From Candidatus Gallimonas merdae (GTDB taxonomy: Bacteria; Bacillota; Clostridia; Christensenellales; Borkfalkiaceae), in assembly GCA_904419525.1 (NCBI GenBank), contig CAJFRT010000010.1, positions 43,470 through 107,469 of the forward strand: a stretch of DNA of 64,000 bases, in the 5' to 3' direction. Positions 1 through 7,711 of the stretch are shown here, one piece after another. Both the position numbers and the translations under genes were made by a program. Positions within the stretch are counted from its first letter, which is position 1; each line of letters opens with the position of its first letter. The notes under the pieces were generated by a model. It searched no databases. It saw only the letters and a program-made list of their open reading frames with translations, and was not told the DNA's origin.

Positions 1-298
1 GTCCGGACGTGAATAGCATGGACAGCGTGGAGACGACCGCCCCGAACTTTCCGATCAGAAAAAAAGCGACGAAAAAGAGCGGTACATTGAGGATGATGAG
101 GAAAATACCCGAGTTCCAGCCGATCAGTTCCTGCAGCAGAACGGCGATGCCGTTGATGCCGCCGGGGGCAAATTGGTTGGGCGTGGTGAACATGTAGATC
201 GCAAGCGCACGGACGACTCCGGACACCAGAATGGACAAAAAAGCGGAAAACGCGACACGCAGACTATGCAGCGTCTTTTCATTCGTCTTGCCGTTCAT
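1..298 (-). CDS. YitT-family membrane protein, 5'-terminal part
   Basis: Reading leftwards from an ATG at 298, the frame stays open to the window edge and gives about 99 residues, so only the N-terminal part is seen. It starts MNGKTNEKTLHSLRV, followed by a hydrophobic stretch and the segment FTTPNQFAPGGINGIAVLL, then a long hydrophobic helix ending in GKFGAVVSTLSM. The 'F.P.G..GIA.LL' segment after the first helix, with a Trp-Asn pair before the next helix, is typical of the YitT/DUF161 membrane proteins of Firmicutes. Their transport role is not firmly known. The C-terminal DUF2179 domain, if present, lies outside the window. Confidence 0.8.
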   Translation of the reverse strand, partial: MNGKTNEKTLHSLRVAFSAFLSILVSGVVRALAIYMFTTPNQFAPGGINGIAVLLQELIGWNSGIFLIILNVPLFFVAFFLIGKFGAVVSTLSMLFTSG

Positions 299-391
299 AT
301 ACTCTCCTCGGGCGCGTAAGCCCACGCAATATCCTATCACAAAACGACGCGATATGCAAGAGCTCTTCCAAAAAAATATACGGAAATACAG

Positions 392-420
392 AAAAAAGCC
401 CGCCGGAAGGCGGGCCTTTT
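392..420 (-). terminator. Rho-independent terminator, both directions
   Basis: A 7-bp GC stem (GCCCGCC, GGAA loop, GGCGGGC at 398-415) is flanked by six A on the left and TTTT on the right, so it can end transcription on either strand. It most likely ends the leftward small membrane protein gene that stops at 439. Confidence 0.85.
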
Positions 421-438
421 GCATGTGCAATGAGTCTG

Positions 439-765
439 TCAGGACACAAGTCCCAGAAGGTTGCTGTACGTTCCCGGGAAGAACAGGAAGATCACGCACA
501 GCGCAATCAGGATACAGAAAATCAGGAAGAAGAGGAAATTGCGCTTGACCATTGCCTCAAGTCCCACGATCGCCGCGATGACGAATGCGCCGTACTGCCA
601 GATGATCTTGAACGCATTGTACAGCCAGTCAACGTTGCTGATGAAGGGCCACTGCGCATCGATCAGAAGCAGCGCGAACACGATGATATAGATCACCGCA
701 AGGATCTCGCCGATAATATCGAACACTTTTTCCAGTTTGTTCTTCCAGCCGGAATCTTTTCCCAT
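439..765 (-). CDS. Small membrane protein of unknown function (108 aa)
   Basis: An in-frame ATG also exists at 792, but the one at 765 is preceded by GGAGGTG at 5 nt spacing and is preferred. The protein starts MGKDSGWKNKLEKV and has about four hydrophobic segments (residues ~14-33, 45-66, 70-90, 90-104) with few charged residues between them. No catalytic motif is visible and I do not recognise a family. It is followed by a clear terminator and preceded by a short spacer after the gene at 845, so it could be co-transcribed with that membrane protein. Confidence 0.65.
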   Translation of the reverse strand: MGKDSGWKNKLEKVFDIIGEILAVIYIIVFALLLIDAQWPFISNVDWLYNAFKIIWQYGAFVIAAIVGLEAMVKRNFLFFLIFCILIALCVIFLFFPGTYSNLLGLVS

Positions 766-844
766 ATTACACCTCCGAAAAAGTATCTCCATTATACCCT
801 TCCGTTATACGGTTGTCAAGTATAGAATGAAAATTTTTCCGTGC

Positions 845-1453
845 TTAATTTTCCCCGGAAGAACCGCCGGAAGCAGGCGGCCTCTTCACCGGGCGGTAGA
901 CAAGTGTTTCCTCGCGGAAAAATCCGCCGCGAATGAGGAAATAAAGCTCCTCGGCGCAGAACAGCAGCATGAGCGCCCCCGCCGTGACGACCGCGGCGCC
1001 CACCGAGGGGAAAACGGACACGAAATTGTTGACGATCAGCAAAATCCCGGTCACAACATATCCCGCGGCAAGGACCGAACGCACGGCCGCCGTCGCCCTC
1101 TGCGCGCGTGACGCAACCGCCTCAAAAATTTCGCTGACCGCAGCAAGCACCAGAAAAACGCCCAGCCCGAGCGCGAGCACGCTGCGTGAAAAGTCCGTGC
1201 ATGTGATCAGCGCCCACAGGCCGACGGACACCTGCGTGATCCCCGCCAGCATGCGCGCGGCGTGGATCGGCTGTCCGACAAAGAAGGCAACGGCGCACAC
1301 AAGCCCGGACGCAAGCAAAAACGCGCCGACGGACGCGGCAAGCGCCGTCCGCGGCAGGGCGGAGTGCGCAAACATCAGAATGCATGCGACCGCCGTCAGC
1401 GCCATGGGAACGACAGTCCCCCAGCGAAATGTCTTTCTTGTCTCTTTTTCCAT
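845..1453 (-). CDS. DUF308/HdeD-like multi-pass membrane protein
   Basis: This 202-residue protein has an RBS (GGGGAGG) ending 5 nt before the ATG. It has about six transmembrane segments arranged as short paired hairpins. Small-residue helices such as SVLALGLGVFLVLAAVSEIFEAV and AAGYVVTGILLIVNNF recall the DUF308 repeats of HdeD-type proteins. The C-terminus is a charged, proline-rich cytoplasmic tail. No function can be assigned. The family call rests on repeat-like hydrophobicity only and is moderate. Confidence 0.6.
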   Translation of the reverse strand: MEKETRKTFRWGTVVPMALTAVACILMFAHSALPRTALAASVGAFLLASGLVCAVAFFVGQPIHAARMLAGITQVSVGLWALITCTDFSRSVLALGLGVFLVLAAVSEIFEAVASRAQRATAAVRSVLAAGYVVTGILLIVNNFVSVFPSVGAAVVTAGALMLLFCAEELYFLIRGGFFREETLVYRPVKRPPASGGSSGEN

Positions 1454-1495
1454 AGTCCTCCCCTTTCCGTATGCGCCCGTTGACGCCCGTTCTGA

Positions 1496-2887
1496 TCAGA
1501 GACTGAATGCCTCCAGCTCGCGGATACGGTGGGAATCGATCGCATAGATGAGATTGACGAGTTCATCGTCGCCGAAGGAGCTGTTGCGGCCCTCCTCGTA
1601 TTCCGCGTCGATGCGCTCTTTCATCTTCACGACAAGCGGGTCGTGCTTATCCACTTTGTGCTCTTCGGGAAGTTTATAATAGTCGTTGATCCAGAACGCG
1701 ATCCCGGCGAGTCCGCTCGTCTTGTTGACGGAGACGCGGGCCGGCCGGTTGAGGATCTTGGCCGTGTTGAAGATGTTGTAGATCTCCTCGTCCTTTAACA
1801 GTCCGTCCGCATGAATGCCGGCGCGCGTGGAGTTGAAAGCGCGTCCGACGAACGGCGTCTTGGGCGGGATATTGTAGTTGATCTCCCGCTCGAAATAATC
1901 GGCGATCTCGGTGATCGCGGTAAAATCCATGCCGTCCATCGTCCCGCGGAAGGACGCGTATTCCATGGCCATTGCCTCAAGCGGGCAGTTTCCCGTGCGC
2001 TCGCCGATGCCGAGGAGGGAACAGTTGACGGCGGAAGCGCCGTACAGCCATGCCGTGGACGCATTGGAGACCGCCTTATAAAAGTCGTTATGGCCGTGCC
2101 ACTCGAGCAGTTCGTGCGGAACGCCCGCGTAGTGATGGAGGCCGTACACGATGCCCTGAACGCTTCTGGGCAGAGACGTCCCCGGGAAGGAAACGCCGAA
2201 CCCCATCGTATCGCACATTCTGATCTTGATGGGGATCCCGCTCTCATGCGAAAGGCGCATGAGCTCCGTGGCAAAGGGCACGACGAATCCGTAAAAACTT
2301 GCGCGGGTGATGTCCTCGAAATGGCAGCGCGGACGGATCCCGTGCGAGAGCGCGCTCTTGACGATGCCCAGATACTGATCGAGCGCCTGGCGGCGGGTCA
2401 GGTGCATCTTTTTGAAGATATGATAGTCCGAACAGCTCACAAGGATCCCCGTTTCGGCAACGCCCGCCTCTTTGACCAGCTCAAAATCCTTTTCGTTTGC
2501 ACGGATCCAGGTCGTGATCTCGGGAAATTTCAGCCCCGTATCCTGGCAGGCCCGCAGAGCCTCCTTGTCCTTTTTGGAATAGATGAAGAATTCCGACTGC
2601 CGCACAAGCCCCTTGGGCCCGCCGAGGCGCGACATGAGCTTATAAAGATCGACGATCTGCTTTACCGTAAAGGGAGAAGTCGACTGCTGTCCGTCGCGGA
2701 AGGTCGTGTCCGTCATCCAGATCTCGTCCGGCATATTGATGGGCACATGGCGGTTGTTGAATGCGATCTTGGGAATGGATTCATAGTCGAACATCTCACG
2801 GAACAGTTCGGGCTCCGCCACGTCCTGCAATTCGTAGTGATAGATGGTGTCCTCCAGAAGATTGGACTTGTTGTTGTAATAAATCAC
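1496..2887 (-). CDS. Homocitrate/isopropylmalate synthase-type enzyme, probable (Re)-citrate synthase
   Basis: The start is GTG at 2887, with AAGGAGG six bases upstream. The protein has 463 residues. Near residue 57 it carries MTDTTFRDGQQS, the metal- and substrate-binding TLRDGxQ motif of the HMGL-like TIM barrel, and later HFEDITRA and a conserved EWHGHNDF (HxH metal site). It is longer than HMG-CoA lyases. It has an N-terminal extension with ELQDVAEPELFREMF and lacks the LeuA allosteric domain, features I associate with the clostridial Re-face citrate synthase of anaerobes that lack gltA. Homocitrate synthase is the main alternative. No leu or nif genes are adjacent. Two promoters lie upstream. 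Confidence 0.7.
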   Translation of the reverse strand: MIYYNNKSNLLEDTIYHYELQDVAEPELFREMFDYESIPKIAFNNRHVPINMPDEIWMTDTTFRDGQQSTSPFTVKQIVDLYKLMSRLGGPKGLVRQSEFFIYSKKDKEALRACQDTGLKFPEITTWIRANEKDFELVKEAGVAETGILVSCSDYHIFKKMHLTRRQALDQYLGIVKSALSHGIRPRCHFEDITRASFYGFVVPFATELMRLSHESGIPIKIRMCDTMGFGVSFPGTSLPRSVQGIVYGLHHYAGVPHELLEWHGHNDFYKAVSNASTAWLYGASAVNCSLLGIGERTGNCPLEAMAMEYASFRGTMDGMDFTAITEIADYFEREINYNIPPKTPFVGRAFNSTRAGIHADGLLKDEEIYNIFNTAKILNRPARVSVNKTSGLAGIAFWINDYYKLPEEHKVDKHDPLVVKMKERIDAEYEEGRNSSFGDDELVNLIYAIDSHRIRELEAFSL

Positions 2888-2926
2888 GGGAGCCTCCTTT
2901 GCATAATTATGCGTTTCATTTGGTTT

Positions 2927-2956
2927 ATTTTATCAGATTTCATGCGTCTTTGTCAA
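2927..2956 (-). promoter_or_regulatory. Sigma-A promoter of the citrate-synthase-like gene
   Basis: On the minus strand TTGACA (2951-2956), an 18-bp spacer and TAAAAT (2927-2932) lie about 40 bp upstream of the GTG start. Confidence 0.65.
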
Positions 2957-3091
2957 GCTCGAAGGCGGGTCCGGGCGCCGTTTACCCCCGCAATTTCCAT
3001 GCCAATAATCAATTGCGGCCATTTGTTCTATGATAATATGCAGCTGCTATACAACGGCAATGCGATACCGGCAATTCAAAAAACCGATCCG

Positions 3092-3120
3092 ATTGTACCA
3101 TACGGCCCGGCGGGTGTCAA
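3092..3120 (-). promoter_or_regulatory. Second, distal promoter in the same spacer
   Basis: TTGACA (3115-3120), 17 bp and TACAAT (3092-3097) on the minus strand would give a leader of about 200 nt before the gene starting at 2887. I see no clear riboswitch in that leader. Only a weak 28-codon frame without an RBS is present. Confidence 0.6.
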
Positions 3121-3132
3121 GCCGGAGACCGC

Positions 3133-3160
3133 GAAAAAGAGGAACCGTTTCCGGTTCCCC
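3133..3160 (-). terminator. Terminator of the feo operon
   Basis: The minus strand reads GGAACCG, a GAAA loop, CGGTTCC and TCTTTTT, just after the last feo gene (stop at 3173). Confidence 0.85.
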
Positions 3161-3172
3161 TTTTCCGAAGAT

Positions 3173-3382
3173 TTATGGAGATTGTTGTGTGTGCTGTTTC
3201 AGATTATCCGGACCATCCTTGTTTTCAGGCTTGCAGGAGGCGCAGCCGGAACAGCCTGAGCAGCCGCCGCAATCGCACCCGCAGCCCGTCTTTCCGTGCT
3301 TTCTGCGAATGACGGACGCTGCAATGACGCCGATCACGATCGCACAGGCCGCAAGAATGATCAGGATCTCGTACCAGGTCAT
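3173..3382 (-). CDS. FeoB-associated Cys-rich membrane protein
   Basis: This 69-residue protein has one N-terminal transmembrane helix (residues ~4-24) and then a basic patch (RRKHGK). A cysteine cluster with the pattern CGCDCGGCSGCSGCASC follows. This is the architecture of the small FeoB-associated (FeoC-replacing) proteins of Firmicutes and Bacteroidetes. Its ATG overlaps the feoB stop by 4 nt (ATGA), so the two are translationally coupled. The cysteines may bind iron or form an Fe-S site that gates FeoB, which is inference from the family. Confidence 0.85.
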   Translation of the reverse strand: MTWYEILIILAACAIVIGVIAASVIRRKHGKTGCGCDCGGCSGCSGCASCKPENKDGPDNLKQHTQQSP

Positions 3383-5745
3383 TTTTTCTCCTCCCGGGTC
3401 GCGGCGGCTTCATCGAGCGCCGCAGAATCCGTGCCCGCCGCAGCAGCGACGGCCTCCTTGGCAAGCGGATGTCTCTTGTTCCAGATGACGATCGCCACGA
3501 TCGCCGCAGCGATCAGCACCGCAAAGATGAAGCAGGTCCACCACCATTCGCCGATGAGATAGATCATCATCGATACAATGTATGAGGTCGCCAGCCAGAA
3601 CAGAAGCGTCCATTTGAATTTCCCCTTGGGAAGCTCCGCCTTTGCCGTGGCACAGGCCGCAAAACAGGGGATCGTGAGCATGTTGAACGCAATGAATGCG
3701 ATCAGTGCGGGAACGCCGATGGTCGTGTTCTGGATCATGGCGGTCACTTCGCTGATCCCCTCTTCCGTGGCGATATATCCGCCCGCGATCGTGGAAGCCA
3801 GCGTGCCGAACGTTGCAATGACGTTCTCCTTGGCCACGAGGCCGGTGATCGCGGCAACGGCAAACACCCAGCCGTTTGCGCCGATCTGCGAGCCGAAGCC
3901 GAGCGGCGTGAACAGGGGCTGAATGAGCATGCCCAGACCGCCGAGAATACTCTCGTCCATGCGGAAATTCGCGGTGATCTCTTCGCCGTCGATGACGCGC
4001 GTCTCGATGAGGAACTCCCAGTGGAAACTGAAGCTGGAGAAGAACCAGATGACGATCGTCGAAGCGAGAATGATCGTGAAAGCCTTTTTGATATAGTGCT
4101 TGGTCTTATCCCACAGATGGATCATCAGCGAGGAGAAGCGGGGCACATGATACGCGGGCAGCTCCATGATGAAGGGCGGGACTTCGCCGCGCATGGTCGT
4201 CGAACGCATGAGTATGACGGTGACGATCGCGGTGCAGATGCCGAGGATGTACATGCACATCGTGATGACGTCCGCGTTGCCCACGCCCGCCGAAGCGACG
4301 ATCGCGCCCGCAACAGCCGTCAGAATGGGAAGTTTTGCCCCGCAGGAAAAGAACGGGATCACGCGCACGGTCGAAGTGCGTTCCTTTTCGTCCGCAAGCG
4401 TGCGGGTGTTGATCATCGCCGGAAGCGAACACCCGAAGCCCATGACCATGGGCATGAACGCCCTGCCCGAAAGGCCGAATCTGCGGAAGATCCTGTCCAG
4501 AATGAACGCGATACGCGCCATGTAGCCGGAATCTTCCAGAATGGAGAAGAACAGGAAGAGCGTGAGGATCTGCGGGATAAATCCGAGCACCGCGAACACG
4601 CCGCCGAGAACGCCGTCCACGACGAAGCTCCCCACCCATGCGGGCGCACCGGCGCACGCCATTTCGGCGAGTACGTTGATCCATTCGAGCACCCAGTTCA
4701 GAAGATTTGTCAAAATCACCCCGGGCGAGAACACCGCGCCGTCATAGAAACAGGCGAGAAGCGTCACGGCCCCGTTGTCCATGTCCATGCCGAGATCTTC
4801 CAGCGTCGGAAGTCCGCCGGCGATGGCGCTGATATAGAACAGGTCTTCCGAAAACGTCAGGTGGAAAATGGCAAACAGGATGACAATGAAGATGGGAATG
4901 CCCCAGACGCGGTGCGTGAGCACCTTGTCCGCCCTGTCGCTTTTGGTGAGCTTTTCTCCCCCGGCGTTCTTTTTATGATAGGCAGAGGAATAGTTTGCCG
5001 ATATATACTTGTATCTGGCGTCCGCCACCACCGCTTCAAGGTCTGTTCCGAACACGTCGTCCTTGAAAGTCGCCTTGAATTCGTCCACCATTCTGACGAG
5101 TTCAGGATGCATTTTCGTCTCGATCTCGTCCATTTCGGAGAGCTTCACCGCGTGAAAGAGCGGCGCCCCGACGCCCTGCGCCCTGAGCGCGATGTTGACG
5201 TCCTGCACAAGGTGGGCAATGGGAGAATCTTTCAGGACCGTGACCCCTTCGCGCGGCTTTTTGGAGACGGCGATCGCCCTGTCCATCAGCTCTTTGATGC
5301 CCGATCCTTTGAGCGCGGAAATGGCGACGACGGGCAGCCCGATCTTTTCTTCCAGGAGCTTTGCGTCGATGACGTCGCCCGACTTTTCCACCTCATCCAT
5401 CATGTTGAGCGCAATGACGATGGGAACGTCGATCTCCATGAGCTGTGTCGTCAGATACAGATTTCTTTCGAGATTGGTCGCATCGACGATGTTGATGACG
5501 CACGCGGGTTTTTCTTCAAGAATGAAGTTGCGCGAAATGACTTCTTCGGGCGTATACGGCGAAAGCGAATAGATGCCGGGCAGGTCGACGATCTGCACGG
5601 GCTCCGAACCCTTTTTGTAGGTGCCCGTCTTTTTATCGACCGTGACGCCGGGCCAGTTGCCGACATAGGCCGTCGAACCCGTCAGGAGATTGAAGAGCGT
5701 GGTCTTCCCGCAGTTGGGATTGCCCGCAAGAGCAAATTGTTTCAC
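3379..5745 (-). CDS. feoB: Ferrous iron transporter B (FeoB)
   Basis: This 788-residue GTP-driven iron(II) permease of the cytoplasmic membrane has its G domain at the N-terminus. G1 is GNPNCGKTT (residues ~8-16), G3 is DLPG (~54-57), G4 is NMMD and G5 is SALKG. A helical spacer domain follows, then two Gate segments in a membrane domain with FFSCGAKLP and GFGCSLPA, whose cysteines are the conserved pore residues. The length matches full-size FeoB. The start overlaps the upstream feoA stop by 4 nt. It is part of the operon feoA-feoA-feoB-Cys-rich protein. Confidence 0.97.
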   Translation of the reverse strand: MKQFALAGNPNCGKTTLFNLLTGSTAYVGNWPGVTVDKKTGTYKKGSEPVQIVDLPGIYSLSPYTPEEVISRNFILEEKPACVINIVDATNLERNLYLTTQLMEIDVPIVIALNMMDEVEKSGDVIDAKLLEEKIGLPVVAISALKGSGIKELMDRAIAVSKKPREGVTVLKDSPIAHLVQDVNIALRAQGVGAPLFHAVKLSEMDEIETKMHPELVRMVDEFKATFKDDVFGTDLEAVVADARYKYISANYSSAYHKKNAGGEKLTKSDRADKVLTHRVWGIPIFIVILFAIFHLTFSEDLFYISAIAGGLPTLEDLGMDMDNGAVTLLACFYDGAVFSPGVILTNLLNWVLEWINVLAEMACAGAPAWVGSFVVDGVLGGVFAVLGFIPQILTLFLFFSILEDSGYMARIAFILDRIFRRFGLSGRAFMPMVMGFGCSLPAMINTRTLADEKERTSTVRVIPFFSCGAKLPILTAVAGAIVASAGVGNADVITMCMYILGICTAIVTVILMRSTTMRGEVPPFIMELPAYHVPRFSSLMIHLWDKTKHYIKKAFTIILASTIVIWFFSSFSFHWEFLIETRVIDGEEITANFRMDESILGGLGMLIQPLFTPLGFGSQIGANGWVFAVAAITGLVAKENVIATFGTLASTIAGGYIATEEGISEVTAMIQNTTIGVPALIAFIAFNMLTIPCFAACATAKAELPKGKFKWTLLFWLATSYIVSMMIYLIGEWWWTCFIFAVLIAAAIVAIVIWNKRHPLAKEAVAAAAGTDSAALDEAAATREEKK

Positions 5746-5975
5746 TTCTTCACCTCCATCATCACGCAGGCCGCTTCGGTCTTTCTCAGCGTCAGCTCGT
5801 AGCCGCGCAGGGTGACCTCAATGGGATCGCCGAGCGGCGCCTTCTTGCGCATGACGACCTCGGCACCGGGGGTGACCCCCATGTCGAACAGGCGGCGCCT
5901 TACGCGTCCCTCCCCTGCGACGGCGGTGATGACACCCTTTTCGCCGGGAACAAAGTCTTCGAGAGTCTTTGTCAT
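5742..5975 (-). CDS. feoA: FeoA-domain protein, second copy in operon
   Basis: The 77-residue SH3-like FeoA protein contains MGVTPGAEVVMRKKAPLGDP and ends RKTEAACVMMEVKK, the usual FeoA pattern. A GTG at 5996 would extend it by seven codons, but that codon is inside the GTGGAGG Shine-Dalgarno sequence, so ATG at 5975 is preferred although the spacing (about 13 nt) is long. FeoA binds FeoB at the membrane and modulates uptake. Here it overlaps feoB by 4 nt. Confidence 0.9.
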   Translation of the reverse strand: MTKTLEDFVPGEKGVITAVAGEGRVRRRLFDMGVTPGAEVVMRKKAPLGDPIEVTLRGYELTLRKTEAACVMMEVKK

Positions 5976-6011
5976 AGTGTTTCTATGTACCTCCACAACT
6001 GATATCTGAGT

Positions 6012-6224
6012 TCAGGCAACGTAAATGTGCGCCGCGACGTTTCTGTCAAGGGCGAGACGCCCTTCCTTGACACGGCACACCGTGCTCCCTCCCGCAGAGG
6101 ACAGCACCGTCACTGTCGCATCCACCAAAAGCCCTAAATTGGCAAGGTGCTTTTTGGTCTTGTCGTCCGCAACGATCTTCACAATCCGGACCTCCTGCCC
6201 CAGGGGCGCAAGAATAAGCGGCAT
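6012..6224 (-). CDS. feoA: FeoA-domain protein, first copy in operon
   Basis: This 70-residue FeoA-like protein (MPLILAPLGQEVRIVKIVAD, then LGLLVDATVTVLSS) is the first gene after the feo promoter. It has a good RBS (AAAGGAG). The two FeoA copies are clearly diverged from each other. Tandem FeoA proteins ahead of FeoB are common in Clostridia and probably form a three-part FeoA/FeoA/FeoB assembly, which is inference. Confidence 0.9.
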   Translation of the reverse strand: MPLILAPLGQEVRIVKIVADDKTKKHLANLGLLVDATVTVLSSAGGSTVCRVKEGRLALDRNVAAHIYVA

Positions 6225-6258
6225 TTTTCAATCTCCTTTCCGCCGTCTTTGCGGCGTT

Positions 6259-6274
6259 GTTCGCATATGCGAAC
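6259..6274. promoter_or_regulatory. Perfect 16-bp palindrome, operator candidate for feo
   Basis: GTTCGCATATGCGAAC is a perfect palindrome between the feo promoter and the first gene. Its centre is 34 bp (about three helical turns) from the centre of the second palindrome. The likely ligand is an iron-sensing repressor. The sequence does not look like a classical Fur box. Confidence 0.6.
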
Positions 6275-6291
6275 CAATCTCCCGAAAAAAT

Positions 6292-6309
6292 AGTTCGCAT
6301 CTACGAACT
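6292..6309. promoter_or_regulatory. Second operator candidate for feo at the transcription start
   Basis: AGTTCGCATCTACGAACT repeats the AGTTCG/CGAACT arms of the neighbouring palindrome with two mismatched central positions. It starts 6 bp downstream of the -10 box, where a bound repressor would block initiation. Confidence 0.6.
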
Positions 6310-6315
6310 GTGCTT

Positions 6316-6344
6316 ATTTTATCATGGAAGAACTGCAATGTCAA
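6316..6344 (-). promoter_or_regulatory. Promoter of the feo operon
   Basis: The minus strand has TTGACA (6339-6344), 17 bp and TAAAAT (6316-6321), directly upstream of the two palindromes. Confidence 0.8.
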
Positions 6345-6456
6345 ACGTTTGAACGGTCATTTTCAAATTTTTTTCCGAAATTTTTCGACGCCTTCGGACG
6401 GAAATCATTTCCTGCCTGTCCGATCGCCCCGTTCAGACATTTTTCGACATGTTTTC

Positions 6457-6485
6457 TTGACAAATCCCGTCCGATTCTTTATAAT
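6457..6485 (+). promoter_or_regulatory. Consensus promoter of the GNAT gene
   Basis: TTGACA (6457-6462), exactly 17 bp and TATAAT (6480-6485) lie 39 bp before the ATG at 6524. This is a full-consensus sigma-A promoter. Confidence 0.85.
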
Positions 6486-6523
6486 GTGAAATTGTTACAC
6501 AATGATGTGAATCGGAGAGAATC

Positions 6524-7636
6524 ATGATCGAGATCAAAGAAGTTGTCACACGCGCACAACAGAAAACTTTTATTGAGTTTCCGCTGAAACTGTACCGGAA
6601 CAACCCCTATTTTACCCCTCCGCTGTACGCCGATGAAAAAAAGCTGTTCCGGAAAAACTATCATTATTACGACACCTGCGAGGCGGTTTACTATCTGGCC
6701 TACCGCGACGGAAAGGCCGCAGGCAGGATCTCGGGGATCCTGCAGCGGGCGAGCAACGAAAAATGGAATCAGAAGCGGGTGCGCTTCACACGCTTCGACT
6801 GCATCGACGATAAGGAAGTCGCCGCAGCCCTGTTTGCCGCCGTGGAAAACTGGGCGCGCACAAAGGGCATGGAGGAAGTCGTGGGCCCGCTCGGATTTTC
6901 CGACCTTGAGCGCGAAGGACTTCTGATCGAAGGGTTTGAAGAGCTCGCCACCTTTGAAGAACAGTACAACTACCCCTATTATCAGAACCTGATCGAAGGA
7001 CTCGGATACGAAAAGGAAGTGGACTGGGTGGAGCACAAGCTCTATCCGCCGGCGGTGCCCGATCCGCGCATCAGGGAGATGCGCGAAAAACTTCTGACCC
7101 GGTACGGTCTGCATCTGAGTACCGCAAAAAACGCAGACGTATTTATAAAATTGTACAAAGACGCGTTCTTTGAAATGCTCGATACGACCTATGCCGACAT
7201 CTACGGAACGGTGCCGTTCACCGAAAAGATGAAAAACGAGCTCGTGAAAAGTTTCCGGCAGATCATCGACACGCGGTATATCGCCATGGTGCTCGACAAG
7301 GACGAAAAGCCCGTCTGCTTCGGGCTGTGTTTCCCCTCGATCGCGCGGGCCGTGCAAAAGTCGGGCGGCAGAATGACGATCCCCACCATTTTCCGTATTC
7401 TCAAAGCCGTGAAAAAGCCCGAGATCATCGATCTTGCGCTCATCGGCGTGCTCCCCTCCCACCGCGGCGTCAGCCTGATCATGATCGACGAGATCATGCG
7501 CATGCTGACCGAGGGAACGGCAAAGTACTGTGAAACCAACCTCAATCTCGAAGACAATTACGCCATTCTCAACCAGTGGAAGAACTTTGATAACGTTCTG
7601 CACAAGCGCCGCCGCTGCTATATCAAAAAAATCTGA
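6524..7636 (+). CDS. YghO-like N-acetyltransferase superfamily protein
   Basis: This 370-residue protein starts with a GNAT-like N-terminal part (FIEFPLKLYRNNPYFTPPL, then YRDGKAAGRISGI). A central segment has GPLGFSDLEREGLLIEGFEE and FEEQYNYPYYQNLIEGLGY, a signature of the long YghO/COG3153-like proteins. The C-terminal half (LALIGVLPSHRGVSLIMIDEIMR) resembles the acetyl-CoA binding segment of GNAT folds. The substrate is unknown. It is monocistronic, with its own strong promoter and a hairpin downstream. Confidence 0.75.
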   Translation: MIEIKEVVTRAQQKTFIEFPLKLYRNNPYFTPPLYADEKKLFRKNYHYYDTCEAVYYLAYRDGKAAGRISGILQRASNEKWNQKRVRFTRFDCIDDKEVAAALFAAVENWARTKGMEEVVGPLGFSDLEREGLLIEGFEELATFEEQYNYPYYQNLIEGLGYEKEVDWVEHKLYPPAVPDPRIREMREKLLTRYGLHLSTAKNADVFIKLYKDAFFEMLDTTYADIYGTVPFTEKMKNELVKSFRQIIDTRYIAMVLDKDEKPVCFGLCFPSIARAVQKSGGRMTIPTIFRILKAVKKPEIIDLALIGVLPSHRGVSLIMIDEIMRMLTEGTAKYCETNLNLEDNYAILNQWKNFDNVLHKRRRCYIKKI

Positions 7637-7657
7637 ACATCCGATCGTAAAAAACCG

Positions 7658-7687
7658 CAGAGCGGCGCCCGAACGGGCGCCGCTCTG
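7658..7687 (-). terminator. Terminator between convergent genes
   Basis: A 13-bp perfect stem (CAGAGCGGCGCCC with its complement, GAAC loop) is followed by a T-run on the minus strand, so it mainly ends the GH13 gene. It may also stop the GNAT transcript. Confidence 0.8.
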
Positions 7688-7711
7688 TCTGATATTCCGA
7701 TAAAATTCCGC

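Noticed and set aside
3000..3040. Start of a 28-codon frame in the leader of the citrate-synthase-like gene
   Set aside because: It has no Shine-Dalgarno site and no run of regulatory codons, so a leader peptide is not supported.
1811..5802. Long plus-strand frames opposite the synthase and feoB
   Set aside because: They are antisense shadows of strongly supported genes, caused by the GC-rich third positions.
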